Below are positions 35,015 through 43,227 of a stretch of 64,000 bases of DNA, piece by piece (the stretch's first letter is position 1; each line of letters opens with the position of its first letter). The position numbers and the translations under genes are program-made. Origin of the DNA: Bradyrhizobium sp. Its GTDB lineage: Bacteria; Pseudomonadota; Alphaproteobacteria; Rhizobiales; Xanthobacteraceae. The DNA lies in the NCBI RefSeq assembly GCF_027451485.1, contig NZ_DAIDJE010000139.1, positions 1 to 64,000 on the forward strand, written 5' to 3'. Below the pieces are notes generated by a model. That model was given only the letters and a program-made list of their open reading frames with translations, had not been told where the DNA came from and made no database searches.

Positions 35015-35503
35015 ATGACAGTTTTTCGCGAAAGCGTCGAAGCCATGATTCCCGCGCTGCGCCGCTATGCGCGTGCACTGACGCGGGACGCGGACACTGC
35101 GGACGACCTCGTGCAGGATACGCTGGTGCGGGCGTTGCGTTCGGAGCGGCTTTTCCTTGGTGGTGACGTGCGGAGCTGGCTCTACACGATCCTGACCAAT
35201 CTGAACAAGAACAGGCGGCGATCGCTGGCCCGGCGGCCACAATTCATGCCGCTCCTGGACAACAATCCGGACGCCAGCGGCACCGAAGCCGAAGGCCGCG
35301 ATATCGCAAAGGCCTTGGCGACGCTGGTGGACGATCAGCGCGCGGTGCTGCTGCTCGTGATGCTCGAAGGGTTGAGCTATCGCGAAGTCGCCGACATTCA
35401 GGGCGTTCCGATCGGCACGGTGATGTCACGCCTGGCGAGGGCGCGAGCCCATGTGAGGGCGGTCCTCGAAGGCGAGCGCCCGGCGCTGCGACGGGTGAAA
35501 TAA
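35015..35503 (+). CDS. ECF-type RNA polymerase sigma factor
   Basis: A protein of 162 residues from the ATG at 35015, which gives the usual short N-terminus before region 2. Region 2 (ALRRYARALTRDADTADDLVQDTLVRALRS) binds core polymerase and the -10; region 4 (DDQRAVLLLVMLEGLSYREVADIQGVPIGTVMSRLARARAHV, quoted only as DDQRAVLLLVMLEGLSY and on) reads the -35. Regions 1 and 3 are absent as in group IV sigma factors. The next gene (35634) encodes a membrane-anchored anti-sigma-like protein, so the pair forms a signalling unit. Stimulus and regulon are unknown. An upstream frame from 34952 is not needed. Confidence 0.88.
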   Translation: MTVFRESVEAMIPALRRYARALTRDADTADDLVQDTLVRALRSERLFLGGDVRSWLYTILTNLNKNRRRSLARRPQFMPLLDNNPDASGTEAEGRDIAKALATLVDDQRAVLLLVMLEGLSYREVADIQGVPIGTVMSRLARARAHVRAVLEGERPALRRVK

Positions 35504-35633
35504 TGGCGAGATTGATGGGCGGGCGCACCATGACGGAGTTTTTTGGGGAAGCCGCAGTGCGGACAGGGCCGCATGTCCGTTCGAGAGAACGGAAGGCGGC
35601 GGAGAGCATTTCTGAGAAGAAGAGACCACGATC

Positions 35634-36401
35634 ATGAACGAACCCAAAATCCCCGTCACCGAAGACGAACTGCACGCCTATGTCGACAACGAACTCCCCG
35701 CGGAACGGCGCGGCGATGTCGAAGCGTGGCTCGCGTCCCATCCCGATTGTGCGGAACGGGTACAGGGGTGGCGGGAGATGGCGGATGCGCTGCATGCGCG
35801 CTACGATCATGTTGCCGATGAGGCGGTGCCGAAACGGCTCGAGTTGGAACGGCTGGTAGGCCGGCCACGGCAATGGCTGTATGGCGCGGCGGCCGCGGTG
35901 TTCGCGGCCTTCATTGCCGGCGGCGGCGCCGGCTGGGTGGCGCGTGGCATTTCGGCGAAGCCTACCGCGCTCGAAAGCCTGACCACGGACGCCCTCGACG
36001 CGCATCGGCTTTATGTGGTCGAAGTCCGCCATCCCGTCGAGGTACCGGGCAGCGAACGCGATCACTTGCAGACTTGGCTGACCAGGCGATGTGGCTGGGA
36101 CGTTCGGGCCCCCAGGCTGGACGCGAGCGGGCTGAAGCTGGTCGGCGGACGGCTGCTGCCTGGTCCGACCGGGCCGGCCTCATTCTTCATGTACGAGAAC
36201 GCCTCCGGGGAGCGCTATACGCTTTACGCCTCCCGCTCGAAGGCAGGATCGGCCCAGATGCGCTACACCGCCGCTGAGAATTCGGGCGCGATGTATTGGT
36301 CCGAAGATAACGTCGGTTACGTGCTCAGCGGCCCGATGGACAAGGAAAAGCTTCATCGCGTGGCGCGGCAGGTCTATGACCAGAGCGAGAGGGGCGGCTG
36401 A
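35634..36401 (+). CDS. Transmembrane anti-sigma factor
   Basis: A protein of 255 residues. The N-terminal 60 residues (TEDELHAYVDNELPAERR and DVEAWLASHPDCAERVQ) match the cytoplasmic anti-sigma domain seen in FecR/ChrR-like regulators. One membrane helix follows at about 82-103 (LYGAAAAVFAAFIAGGGAGW). The rest (about 110-255) is periplasmic and unrecognised. It has one periplasmic Cys, in RRCGWDV. It lies 130 bases downstream of the ECF sigma gene on the same strand, the standard arrangement. It should hold the sigma factor until an envelope signal releases it. Confidence 0.85.
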   Translation: MNEPKIPVTEDELHAYVDNELPAERRGDVEAWLASHPDCAERVQGWREMADALHARYDHVADEAVPKRLELERLVGRPRQWLYGAAAAVFAAFIAGGGAGWVARGISAKPTALESLTTDALDAHRLYVVEVRHPVEVPGSERDHLQTWLTRRCGWDVRAPRLDASGLKLVGGRLLPGPTGPASFFMYENASGERYTLYASRSKAGSAQMRYTAAENSGAMYWSEDNVGYVLSGPMDKEKLHRVARQVYDQSERGG

Positions 36402-36542
36402 ACCGGGTTAGCAGAGTGACCCGTTAGCCACATCCAAATTCCGACATCAAGAATCTGGAATTGGAACATGGACGCGTCTCAATATCGCACCATGTGCTCA
36501 CGAAAAATTGTGGCGCGTTCGATCCGCCGATCGGCGCAAGCG

Positions 36543-36586
36543 GCCTCGACTGGGGTTTGTACCGCGCTGGTCCCCCAAGTCGAGGC
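36543..36586. repeat. Large intergenic inverted repeat
   Basis: GCCTCGACTGGGG (36543-36555 region) is answered by CCCCAAGTCGAGGC (about 36572-36585), giving a 13-base near-perfect stem with one bulged base and a 16-base loop. It lies between the convergent anti-sigma and DnaJ-type genes. No U-run follows on either side, so it is not a standard intrinsic terminator. Confidence 0.5.
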
Positions 36587-36610
36587 TGCACCCCTAACCG
36601 CCGTGGCGAC

Positions 36611-37573
36611 TTAGGAAAAATCGCTGCGCGGGTTGTAGGGATGGGCGTCACGCCATTTCTGCATTAACGCCTCCAGCTCGGAATTGTTCCCGTCGGGCAG
36701 CATGATTCGGGTGGTCACCAGCAGATCGCCGTTTCCGCCCCCTTTCGGCAATCCTTTGCCTTTGAGGCGAAACGTCCGACCGCTTGAGGTATTCTTCGGA
36801 ATTGAAAGCTCGACCGCGCTGCCGAGCGTCGGCACGCGAACCTTGCCGCCCAGCACCGCCTCATAGAGCGTGATCGGCAGGTCGAGGCGCAGATCGCTGC
36901 CGTCGATCTTGAACAGCGGGTGCGGTGCAATGCTGACCGAGATCAGGAGATCGCCGGGCGGATGGCCCGGCGCGGTCTCGCCCTGCCCCTTCAGCCGGAT
37001 CTGCTGACCGGCGACCACGCCGGGTGGAATCTTGACGTTGAGCTCCTTGCCGGTCGGCAGGCGGACGCGCTTCTCGGCGCCCTTCACCGCCTCTTCCAGC
37101 GACACGGTCATGGAGACGGACAGATCGAGGTCCATCGCCATGGTGCCGGGGTCGAACTCGAATCGCGCCCCACCGCCGCCGGGTCGACCGCCGCCGCGCG
37201 CTGCCGCCGCTCCGAACATGCTGTTGAGGATATCCTCGAAACCGCCGCCGCCAAAGCCGCCCGGGCCCGCGCCGCCGGTGCGAAAGGTATGGGTCTCGAA
37301 CCCGCCGGCCCGCGCCCGTGGGTCGCCGCCGGGAAAACCCTGAAAGCGGGGCTTGCCTTCGGCGTCGATCTCACCGCGGTCGAACTGCTTGCGCTTCTCC
37401 GCATCGCCAATGATCTCGTTGGCCGTATTCAGCTCGGCAAAACGCGCGGCGGCCTTCGGATCGTTCTTGTTGGCGTCGGGGTGATATTTCTTGGCGAGCT
37501 TGCGAAAAGCGCTCTTGATCGCCGCGGCGTTGGCGCTCCGCGGCACCCCCAAGACCTCATAGGGGTCGCGCAT
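36611..37573 (-). CDS. DnaJ-type co-chaperone of the CbpA class
   Basis: A protein of 320 residues. The J domain is at 3-68 (DPYEVLGVPRSANAAAIKSAF, then KYHPDANKND with the HPD that stimulates DnaK ATPase). A Gly/Phe/Arg-rich linker (about 75-145) follows. The C-terminal domains I and II (VSLEEAVKGAEKRVRLPTG, LNVKIPPGVVAGQQIRLKGQG, LPITLYEAVLGGKVRVPTL) hold the substrate clefts. There is no CxxCxGxG zinc finger, so it is CbpA-like and not DnaJ proper. GAAGGAGAA precedes the ATG at 37573. A TTGACA at 37721-37726 (minus) could be its -35. The gene probably stands alone and helps Hsp70 in protein folding. Confidence 0.92.
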   Translation of the reverse strand: MRDPYEVLGVPRSANAAAIKSAFRKLAKKYHPDANKNDPKAAARFAELNTANEIIGDAEKRKQFDRGEIDAEGKPRFQGFPGGDPRARAGGFETHTFRTGGAGPGGFGGGGFEDILNSMFGAAAARGGGRPGGGGARFEFDPGTMAMDLDLSVSMTVSLEEAVKGAEKRVRLPTGKELNVKIPPGVVAGQQIRLKGQGETAPGHPPGDLLISVSIAPHPLFKIDGSDLRLDLPITLYEAVLGGKVRVPTLGSAVELSIPKNTSSGRTFRLKGKGLPKGGGNGDLLVTTRIMLPDGNNSELEALMQKWRDAHPYNPRSDFS

Positions 37574-37775
37574 CCGTCAGTTCTCCTTCAAGGGAAGTCG
37601 TCAGTTTAACGTACCGGCGGGAAAACCGCTCGAAGTTTCATTTGGGGATTTCGTGTCATTTTTGCAACGGCTTTCCGGACCTTGAGCGGCGACCTCGGGA
37701 TCATGCAAGATCGCATGGATTGTCAACCATTTGCGTAAACAAGCCAAAGCAAAAGTTGATTCTCAAGTGCGGACC

Positions 37776-38300
37776 TCACCCCTGATGCCAGGGCTTAAGC
37801 GTATGAATTTCCCAGCGCCCGTGGCCGGTCTGGCAAGCCGCGCCCTGCAGCCAGCTTTGCGACTCGCCTTTGACATAGCTGGCGAGGAAATCCCGGCAGG
37901 TCCGCCCTTCCGAGGAATAGGCCTGCGCCAGCGGCGTCACCGAGCCTCTCGCGCCGGTCTCCGGATTTTCCCATGGCTGGCTGGCGTCCTTGTCGCCGCG
38001 CGTCAGCACATCGGAGGCGGCGTTGCGAGCAAAGGCAAGATCGGAGTCGGTCGGTACCGCCGGGCTCGTCTTGGCCGCCGGGATCGAGGCGGTCACGTCA
38101 CCATCCTTGGCGAACATGCCGTCCAGCCGGGAAATGCTGCACCCGCCGGCACCGACGCCAATGAAAATCATGGCCGCCACGGCGGCTGGCCTGATCGGCG
38201 ATAGGCCAAAGCGTCCCCGTGCCCTATATAGGGCTGAAGTCGCGCGAGGCGTTAACGTGCATCTGGCCGCGGGCGGGCGCAACCTGGGACTCCGAGTCAA
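37776..38300 (-). CDS. RT0821/Lpp0805-type surface lipoprotein (start uncertain)
   Basis: An exported lipoprotein. The lipobox GVGAGGCS places the modified cysteine at about codon 54 of the longest frame. The core ([19 protein letters not shown], then [12 protein letters not shown], then [14 protein letters not shown]) matches the small RT0821/Lpp0805 family of alphaproteobacteria: a Trp-x-Asn-x-x-Thr-Gly start, two cysteines and a late W. The start is not clear: the ATG at 38171 leaves a signal of only 11 residues, and the frame from 38300 gives a long arginine-rich beginning. The true start is probably between, at a non-ATG codon. The gene is divergent from pdxH with overlapping 5' regions. 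Confidence 0.65.
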   Translation of the reverse strand: MTRSPRLRPPAARCTLTPRATSALYRARGRFGLSPIRPAAVAAMIFIGVGAGGCSISRLDGMFAKDGDVTASIPAAKTSPAVPTDSDLAFARNAASDVLTRGDKDASQPWENPETGARGSVTPLAQAYSSEGRTCRDFLASYVKGESQSWLQGAACQTGHGRWEIHTLKPWHQG

Positions 38301-38941
38301 TGACGGACACGACCTCCATCAAACACCCGCCACCCTTAACATCCGGTGATTTCACCGCCGCCGAGGAACCCTTCGCGCTGTTCGGAGAGTGGTTCTCCGA
38401 AGCCGTCAAGGCCGAGCCAAGCGATCCGAACGCGATGGCTCTGGCGACTGTCGATACCGACGGCCTGCCCGATGTACGGATGGTGCTGATGAAGGGCTAC
38501 GATGGCGCGGGCTTCGTATTCTACAGCCACATCGCCAGCCAAAAAGGCCGCGAATTGGCCGCAAATCCTAAAGCGGCTTTACTATTTCACTGGAAATCGC
38601 TGCGGCGGCAGGTTCGTATCCGCGGACCGGTGTCCCCGGTCAGCGATGCCGAAGCGGATGCCTATTTCGCGACCCGCCCCAAGCAGGCCCAGATCGGCGC
38701 TTGGGCGTCCAAACAGTCGCAGCCGCTGGAAAGCCGGTTCGCCTTTGAACAAGCGATCGCCAAGGTTGCCGCGCAATACATCATTGGCGCGGTACCACGC
38801 CCGCCCGGCTGGAGCGGCTGGCGCATCACCCCCTTGCGGTTCGAGTTCTGGCACGACCGGCCGTTCCGCCTCCACGACCGCATCGAATTCCGCCGCGAAG
38901 CCTCCGACCGGACTTGGTCGAAGACGCGGCTTTACCCCTGA
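38300..38941 (+). CDS. pdxH: Pyridoxamine 5'-phosphate oxidase
   Basis: A protein of 213 residues that oxidises pyridoxine or pyridoxamine 5'-phosphate to pyridoxal 5'-phosphate with FMN, the last step of vitamin B6 synthesis. Family marks are [55 protein letters not shown] and the C-terminal [24 protein letters not shown]. The ATG at 38300 gives [18 protein letters not shown], a usual N-terminus; an ATG at 38219 adds 27 residues of poor quality. The next gene on the strand is an SDR after 21 bases, so both may be co-transcribed. Confidence 0.94.
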   Translation: MTDTTSIKHPPPLTSGDFTAAEEPFALFGEWFSEAVKAEPSDPNAMALATVDTDGLPDVRMVLMKGYDGAGFVFYSHIASQKGRELAANPKAALLFHWKSLRRQVRIRGPVSPVSDAEADAYFATRPKQAQIGAWASKQSQPLESRFAFEQAIAKVAAQYIIGAVPRPPGWSGWRITPLRFEFWHDRPFRLHDRIEFRREASDRTWSKTRLYP

Positions 38942-38962
38942 TCAATAGCCCTGAAGGACCCC

Positions 38963-39718
38963 ATGGCCACTCCTTTCCACAATGGACCGCGACGAACGCT
39001 GCTTCTCACCGGGGCCAGCCGCGGCATCGGCCATGCGACCGTGATCCGCTTTTCCTCGGCGGGCTGGCGGGTGATCACCTGTTCGCGGCATCCGTTTCCC
39101 GAAGACTGTCCCTGGGATGCCGGGCCCGAGGACCATATCCAGGTCGACCTTGCCGACCACGACGACACCGCGCGCGCGATCGCTGAGATCCGCCAGCGGC
39201 TGGAGGGCGGCATGCTGCACGCGCTCGTCAACAACGCGGCCATCTCGCCCAAGGCCGAAGGCGGCAAAAGGCTCGGCTCGATCGATACCGAACTGGAAAC
39301 CTGGAAGCATGTCTTCCGGGTCAATTTCTTCGCCCCCATCATGATGGCGCGCGGCCTGATCGAGGAGTTGAAGGTCGCCAAGGGTTCGGTCGTCAATGTC
39401 ACCTCGATCGCGGGCTCGCGCGTGCATCCGTTCGCGGGCGCGGCCTATGCAACCTCGAAGGCGGCGCTCGCTGCGCTGACGCGTGAAATGGCCTCCGATT
39501 TCGGCAGGCTTGGCGTGCGGGTTAATTCGATCGCGCCGGGCGAGATCGACACCTCGATCCTGTCGCCGGGCACCGAAAAGATCGTCGAACAGCAAATCCC
39601 GATGCGCCGGCTGGGCACGCCGGACGAAGTCGCCAAGATCATCTACGTGCTGTGCACCGAGACCAGCTCTTATGTGAATGGCGCCGAAATCCACATCAAC
39701 GGCGGCCAGCACGTTTGA
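38963..39718 (+). CDS. SDR family oxidoreductase
   Basis: A classical short-chain dehydrogenase of 251 residues. The NAD(P) site TGASRGIGHAT is near the N-terminus, then NNAAIS, the catalytic Ser in VTSIAGSRVHPF, Tyr-x-x-x-Lys in AAYATSKAAL, and the PGEIDT segment. It reduces or oxidises a carbonyl/alcohol with NAD(P)(H). The substrate cannot be told from the sequence. It follows pdxH by 21 bases and is probably in the same transcript. All catalytic residues are present. Confidence 0.9.
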   Translation: MATPFHNGPRRTLLLTGASRGIGHATVIRFSSAGWRVITCSRHPFPEDCPWDAGPEDHIQVDLADHDDTARAIAEIRQRLEGGMLHALVNNAAISPKAEGGKRLGSIDTELETWKHVFRVNFFAPIMMARGLIEELKVAKGSVVNVTSIAGSRVHPFAGAAYATSKAALAALTREMASDFGRLGVRVNSIAPGEIDTSILSPGTEKIVEQQIPMRRLGTPDEVAKIIYVLCTETSSYVNGAEIHINGGQHV

Positions 39719-39770
39719 GAGCGGTTCGCGAGGCGCGAGGGCCGGCCGGGCGCGACGCGAGAGCCCGGCT

Positions 39771-39971
39771 TCAGATCAACCCGCGCAAAATCTGAGCGGC
39801 CTGCCAGCGTAGCGCTTCCTGCGTATTGACGACGCTGGAGCACTCGTCTTCGAATTCGCCGTCACCCAGCGCTGCCCCGCAATGCCTGCAGGTACGCGCC
39901 GAGATCGCCTGTGCTCTGGCCACAATGCTGCGTCCCTGCTGGTAGCTTGCGAAATCGATGACGTTCTGCAT
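39771..39971 (-). CDS. Small hypothetical protein with a CxxC motif
   Basis: A protein of 66 residues from the ATG at 39971, which has AAGG eight bases upstream; an ATG at 39995 would add 8 residues. CRHCGAALG (about 31-39) and a later Cys (DDECSS-like EDECSS) suggest a small zinc knuckle or redox site. The N-terminal MQNVIDFASYQQGRSIVA is helical. I recognise close relatives in Bradyrhizobium without function. It is convergent with the SDR gene, 52 bases between stops. Confidence 0.55.
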   Translation of the reverse strand: MQNVIDFASYQQGRSIVARAQAISARTCRHCGAALGDGEFEDECSSVVNTQEALRWQAAQILRGLI

Positions 39972-40140
39972 TGGCCTTATGACTTTCTCAACCATGGGAG
40001 TTCTCGCGCGTCGTTCGCGAGTGTTATGGCAGAAAGCCGTCGCGCAAACGTTCAGTCCACCGCTCAAATTTTAGCGGAGCGACAGGGCGAGGAGTCCGGC
40101 AATGGGAGCGCAGTTTTTTAACCTCGCGCGAGACGGCGGT

Positions 40141-41124
40141 TTACAGCCACTTCTTCCAGCGGAAATACATGTACGGGGCGACCGCCGCGAGCACCATCAT
40201 GAGCACCGCCAAGGGGTAACCGTGCTGCCATTCCAGTTCCGGCATCACCTTGAAATTCATGCCGTAGATCGAGGCGATCAGGGTCGGCGGCATCAACACC
40301 ACCGCCATCACCGAAAACAGCTTGATGATGTTGTTCTGCTCGAGATTGACGACGCCGAGCATCGCGTCGAGCACGAATGTGATCTTGTTGGACAGATAGG
40401 AGGCGTGGTCGGTCAGCGATGCGACGTCGCGCTGCATGGTCTTGAGTTGCTCGCGCATGTCCTTGGTCCATTTCACGCCCTCGATGACGGCGGAGAGGAA
40501 CGTCACCAAGCGACCGATCGAAACAAGGCTTTCGCGAACCTTGGAGGTCAAATCGCCCTTGCGGCCGATGGCGATCAGGATCTGCGAATAGCGCTTGGCA
40601 TGGCCATGGCGCTCGCTTTCCGGTTCGAAAATCTCGTGGGACACCTGATCGACGTCCGCACCGATCCGTTCAAGGATATCGGCGCAGCGATCGATCACCG
40701 CGTCGAGAAGCTCCATCAACACCATTTCGCCGGTAACGCTGGCGGAGCAACTGCGGCCGAGCTTGTTCTCGACCAGCACAAACGGTTTCGGATCGTCGTA
40801 GCGCACCGTTACCAGGCGATGGCCGGCGAGGATGAAAGTCACCGCCGTCGTCTTCGGCGCCTCGGTGTCGGACTGGCACATCAGCGTCGCCGTCATGTAC
40901 CGCGCGCCGTTTTCGATATAGAGTCGGCTCGAGATCTCGATTTCCTGCATGTCTTCCCGGGTTGGTACCGCGATCCCGGCGATCCGCTCCACCGCCCTGT
41001 CCTCGGCCGCCGTCGGCTTCACGAGGTCGATCCAGACCGCGTTGTCCGGCAGCCTGTCCAGGTCGATAACGGCCACCCTTCTCAGGGAGGATTCACTGGG
41101 CACGAACGCCGAGAACATGCACAA
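40141..41124 (-). CDS. corA: CorA family magnesium/divalent cation transporter
   Basis: A protein of 327 residues. The large N-terminal cytoplasmic domain is followed by two membrane helices at about 269-289 and 302-321. The pore motif GMN stands in the loop between them (ASIYGMNFKVMPELEWQHGY), with the MPEL that is common in this group. CorA forms a pentamer that lets magnesium (also cobalt or nickel) enter the cell. The start at 41124 is followed by a second possible ATG two codons later. The gene seems monocistronic and divergent from the L,D-transpeptidase gene. Confidence 0.92.
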   Translation of the reverse strand: MCMFSAFVPSESSLRRVAVIDLDRLPDNAVWIDLVKPTAAEDRAVERIAGIAVPTREDMQEIEISSRLYIENGARYMTATLMCQSDTEAPKTTAVTFILAGHRLVTVRYDDPKPFVLVENKLGRSCSASVTGEMVLMELLDAVIDRCADILERIGADVDQVSHEIFEPESERHGHAKRYSQILIAIGRKGDLTSKVRESLVSIGRLVTFLSAVIEGVKWTKDMREQLKTMQRDVASLTDHASYLSNKITFVLDAMLGVVNLEQNNIIKLFSVMAVVLMPPTLIASIYGMNFKVMPELEWQHGYPLAVLMMVLAAVAPYMYFRWKKWL

Positions 41125-41465
41125 CTCCGGACTGGCAAAGTCAGGTTAACCAAAGGACTTGTAGCCAAGAGGACGCGGCTCGATTCGGCAAACTTTTCGT
41201 GAATGCCGGTGCCTCCCGATGATTTGCGGGGGGCATAAGGGCCGGAAGAGCGGCGGAATCCGCAGCCCGTCCGGCGAATTCCTAACAGTTCTGGCCCGCT
41301 GAAGCACTTGCGGCAAAAAAGACACAGGCCGGGCGCCGCAGTGCCGAAGGGCCATCTGCGCGCTGGAATTGTCGGCAATTTCGGCGATAATGTGAGAGCT
41401 GAAGATGGAATCGTGGCGGACAAGCGCTTTCGCCTCGACCGCGTGGCCTTCGATTGGAATCCAAA
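41125..41465. other. Divergent intergenic region corA / L,D-transpeptidase
   Basis: 341 bases without a recognisable gene. It should hold promoters for both genes. I see no Mg-sensing leader structure, clear -35/-10 pair or repeat. Confidence 0.4.
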
Positions 41466-42167
41466 ATGCCGTTGAAATTGACGTCGTTGAAATTGGCAAT
41501 GGCTGTGACGGCCGCCGGGCTCCTGCTCTCCGGCTGCATGGAAACGGCAACCTATGAAGCGACCAACACCGCTGCTTTCAAACAGCACGACAAGGACCTG
41601 CTGGCGAAGATCCGCTACGAAAACGTGCAGCCGCCGGAACAGTTTCGCCGCGCCATCGTCAATTATCAGCGCAAGGAAGCCCCCGGATCGATCGTAGTGG
41701 ATTCCGACAACCACTACCTTTACTACGTGTTGGATGGTGGCAAGGCGATCCGCTATGGCATCACTGTTGGCGAAGAGGCCATGGCGTGGTCGGGCGTCGC
41801 CAAAATCGGCGCGATGACTGAGTGGCCGGCTTGGCATCCGACCCCAGGCGAGATCGAACGCCTCGGCGTCCCCACTTTCGTGCCGCCTGGCCCGGATAAT
41901 CCGATGGGTTCACGCGCGATGTATCTGTATTCCGGCGGCAAGGATACGCTGTTCCGCATTCACGGCACCAACCAGCCGGAATATATCGGCCAGTCGATCT
42001 CGTCCGGCTGCATTCGCATGACGAACGAGGACGTGATCGACCTCTACAACCGCGCCAAGGTCGGCACCATCGTGGTCGTGCTCGCGCCTCATCACGGCGA
42101 CTCGCCGTTCAGCGGCTCGTCGCAGGTGGCGCAAGGCGGCAACACGATGTTTGGCTCCTGGCAATAA
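41466..42167 (+). CDS. L,D-transpeptidase (YkuD) lipoprotein
   Basis: A protein of 233 residues from the ATG at 41466. A signal peptide ends in the lipobox LLLSGC (Cys about 24), so it is probably anchored to a membrane. The YkuD domain covers about 75-215: IVVDSDNHYLYYVLDGG, RIHGTNQPEYIG (catalytic His) and SSGCIRMTNEDVIDLY (catalytic Cys). These enzymes make 3-3 cross-links in peptidoglycan or attach proteins to it; rhizobiales use them widely. The next gene is convergent and a hairpin at 42190-42215 should end this transcript. Confidence 0.92.
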   Translation: MPLKLTSLKLAMAVTAAGLLLSGCMETATYEATNTAAFKQHDKDLLAKIRYENVQPPEQFRRAIVNYQRKEAPGSIVVDSDNHYLYYVLDGGKAIRYGITVGEEAMAWSGVAKIGAMTEWPAWHPTPGEIERLGVPTFVPPGPDNPMGSRAMYLYSGGKDTLFRIHGTNQPEYIGQSISSGCIRMTNEDVIDLYNRAKVGTIVVVLAPHHGDSPFSGSSQVAQGGNTMFGSWQ

Positions 42168-42189
42168 GCCAGCCACCTCATCTCAATAG

Positions 42190-42215
42190 AAAAGCGCTGG
42201 TCTACCGGCGCTTTT
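42190..42215 (+). terminator. Intrinsic terminator of the L,D-transpeptidase gene
   Basis: AAAAGCGCTGG-TCTA-CCGGCGCTTTTT forms a 9-10 base stem with one T-G pair followed by a T-run. It lies 23 bases after the L,D-transpeptidase stop. It overlaps the last codons of the convergent extensin-like gene. Confidence 0.75.
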
Positions 42216-43101
42216 TCTTTGGTCGTTTCTCGGCGGCAGGCTTTTCCGCCGCCTGCTGGGAGGCAGGCTTGGCCTCGCCGCCGGCTTTCGCAGCGGCCGG
42301 CTCATCGGCCATCTCGCGCGGCGGCGCATCGAGGGGCCGCGGCATCGGCAGCATCGGCGCAATCGCCGGGAGTGGGTCCCAAACGTCCCACTCGCAAATC
42401 CGGTAATCATTGTGCCGTTCCATCAGATCAAGATGGATATGGTCCTCGTGGTAACCGTCGGAGCCCGGCCCCAGCACCGTCGAGAATCGCGCGCAAGCCG
42501 AATGCAGCACCGTCTCGCGCACGTCACGCGGCACGTTGCGATCGGTCAGGGAGATGGTCCGGCCGTCGGCAAATCTGAAGGAGCGAACGTCGAGCGCGTT
42601 GGCGCGGCCGTGCTCGGACAACTGCGCGCCGGCAACGCGATTGCGGCCCCGGCATTCGTAGGAATCGAAATTGTCGAGCTCCGCGACCTCGCTGCCGAGC
42701 CCTTTGGCAACGGGCTCGATGTCGGAGCGAACCCAGTCGGCAACCGCCGTGGCCATCTTGCAGCGCAGGATCGCAGCCGGCTTGAGCGTGACCCGATGTT
42801 CGTCGGGGAGCATTACGGCCTCCAGCCGCACCAGATCCTCACCGCCACACCCGCCCGGGCCGTGAATGTCGGGAATGCTCGGCGCAATCGCAATCGCCTC
42901 TGTCAAAGCGAGCCGGCAGGCAGAAGGCGGAGGTGGGGTTGCGGCCTCCGGTTCAGCACTTTTCTGTGCCGGCCCGGTGGACGGCTCAGCCTTTGCGGAC
43001 GGGGCATCGACGGGCCGGGGCCTGGGCAAAGGTATTCTGGCAGCGACGGCGGGATGTGAATCGTTGAAAAAGGCAAGCAGCAACGCCGCAGCGGTAACCA
43101 T
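42202..43101 (-). CDS. Extensin-like family protein
   Basis: A protein of 299 residues if the ATG at 43101 is used. A hydrophobic start (MVTAAALLLAFF) suggests export. A Pro/Ala-rich linker (about 25-65) precedes the extensin-like C-terminal domain (about 65-225): CRLALTEAIAIAP, GGCGGEDLVRLEAV, LRCKMATAVADWV, SYECRGRNRVAGA, LSEHGRANALDV and YHEDHIHLDL. The His/Asp pattern (SEHGRANALD, HEDHIH) resembles zinc D,D-peptidases of the VanY/LAS type, so it may act on cell wall. The tail is Lys/Ala-rich and disordered. The frame stays open far upstream, so the start is a choice, not certain. Confidence 0.85.
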   Translation of the reverse strand: MVTAAALLLAFFNDSHPAVAARIPLPRPRPVDAPSAKAEPSTGPAQKSAEPEAATPPPPSACRLALTEAIAIAPSIPDIHGPGGCGGEDLVRLEAVMLPDEHRVTLKPAAILRCKMATAVADWVRSDIEPVAKGLGSEVAELDNFDSYECRGRNRVAGAQLSEHGRANALDVRSFRFADGRTISLTDRNVPRDVRETVLHSACARFSTVLGPGSDGYHEDHIHLDLMERHNDYRICEWDVWDPLPAIAPMLPMPRPLDAPPREMADEPAAAKAGGEAKPASQQAAEKPAAEKRPKKKRR

Positions 43102-43227
43102 GGCAACCCGGCCGCCACATCCCCTACCAGAAGCCCACTTGCGGCATCTCTTCCCCGCGCTAGACTTTGCGCCAACTCGCGCAAAAGAACCGCGAAAACC
43201 GACAGCACTTTCAGGAGGGACTAACGC

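Noticed and set aside
36424..36667. Two short frames over the 36.5 kb stem-loop
   Set aside because: They overlap each other and the hairpin, and have no ribosome site.
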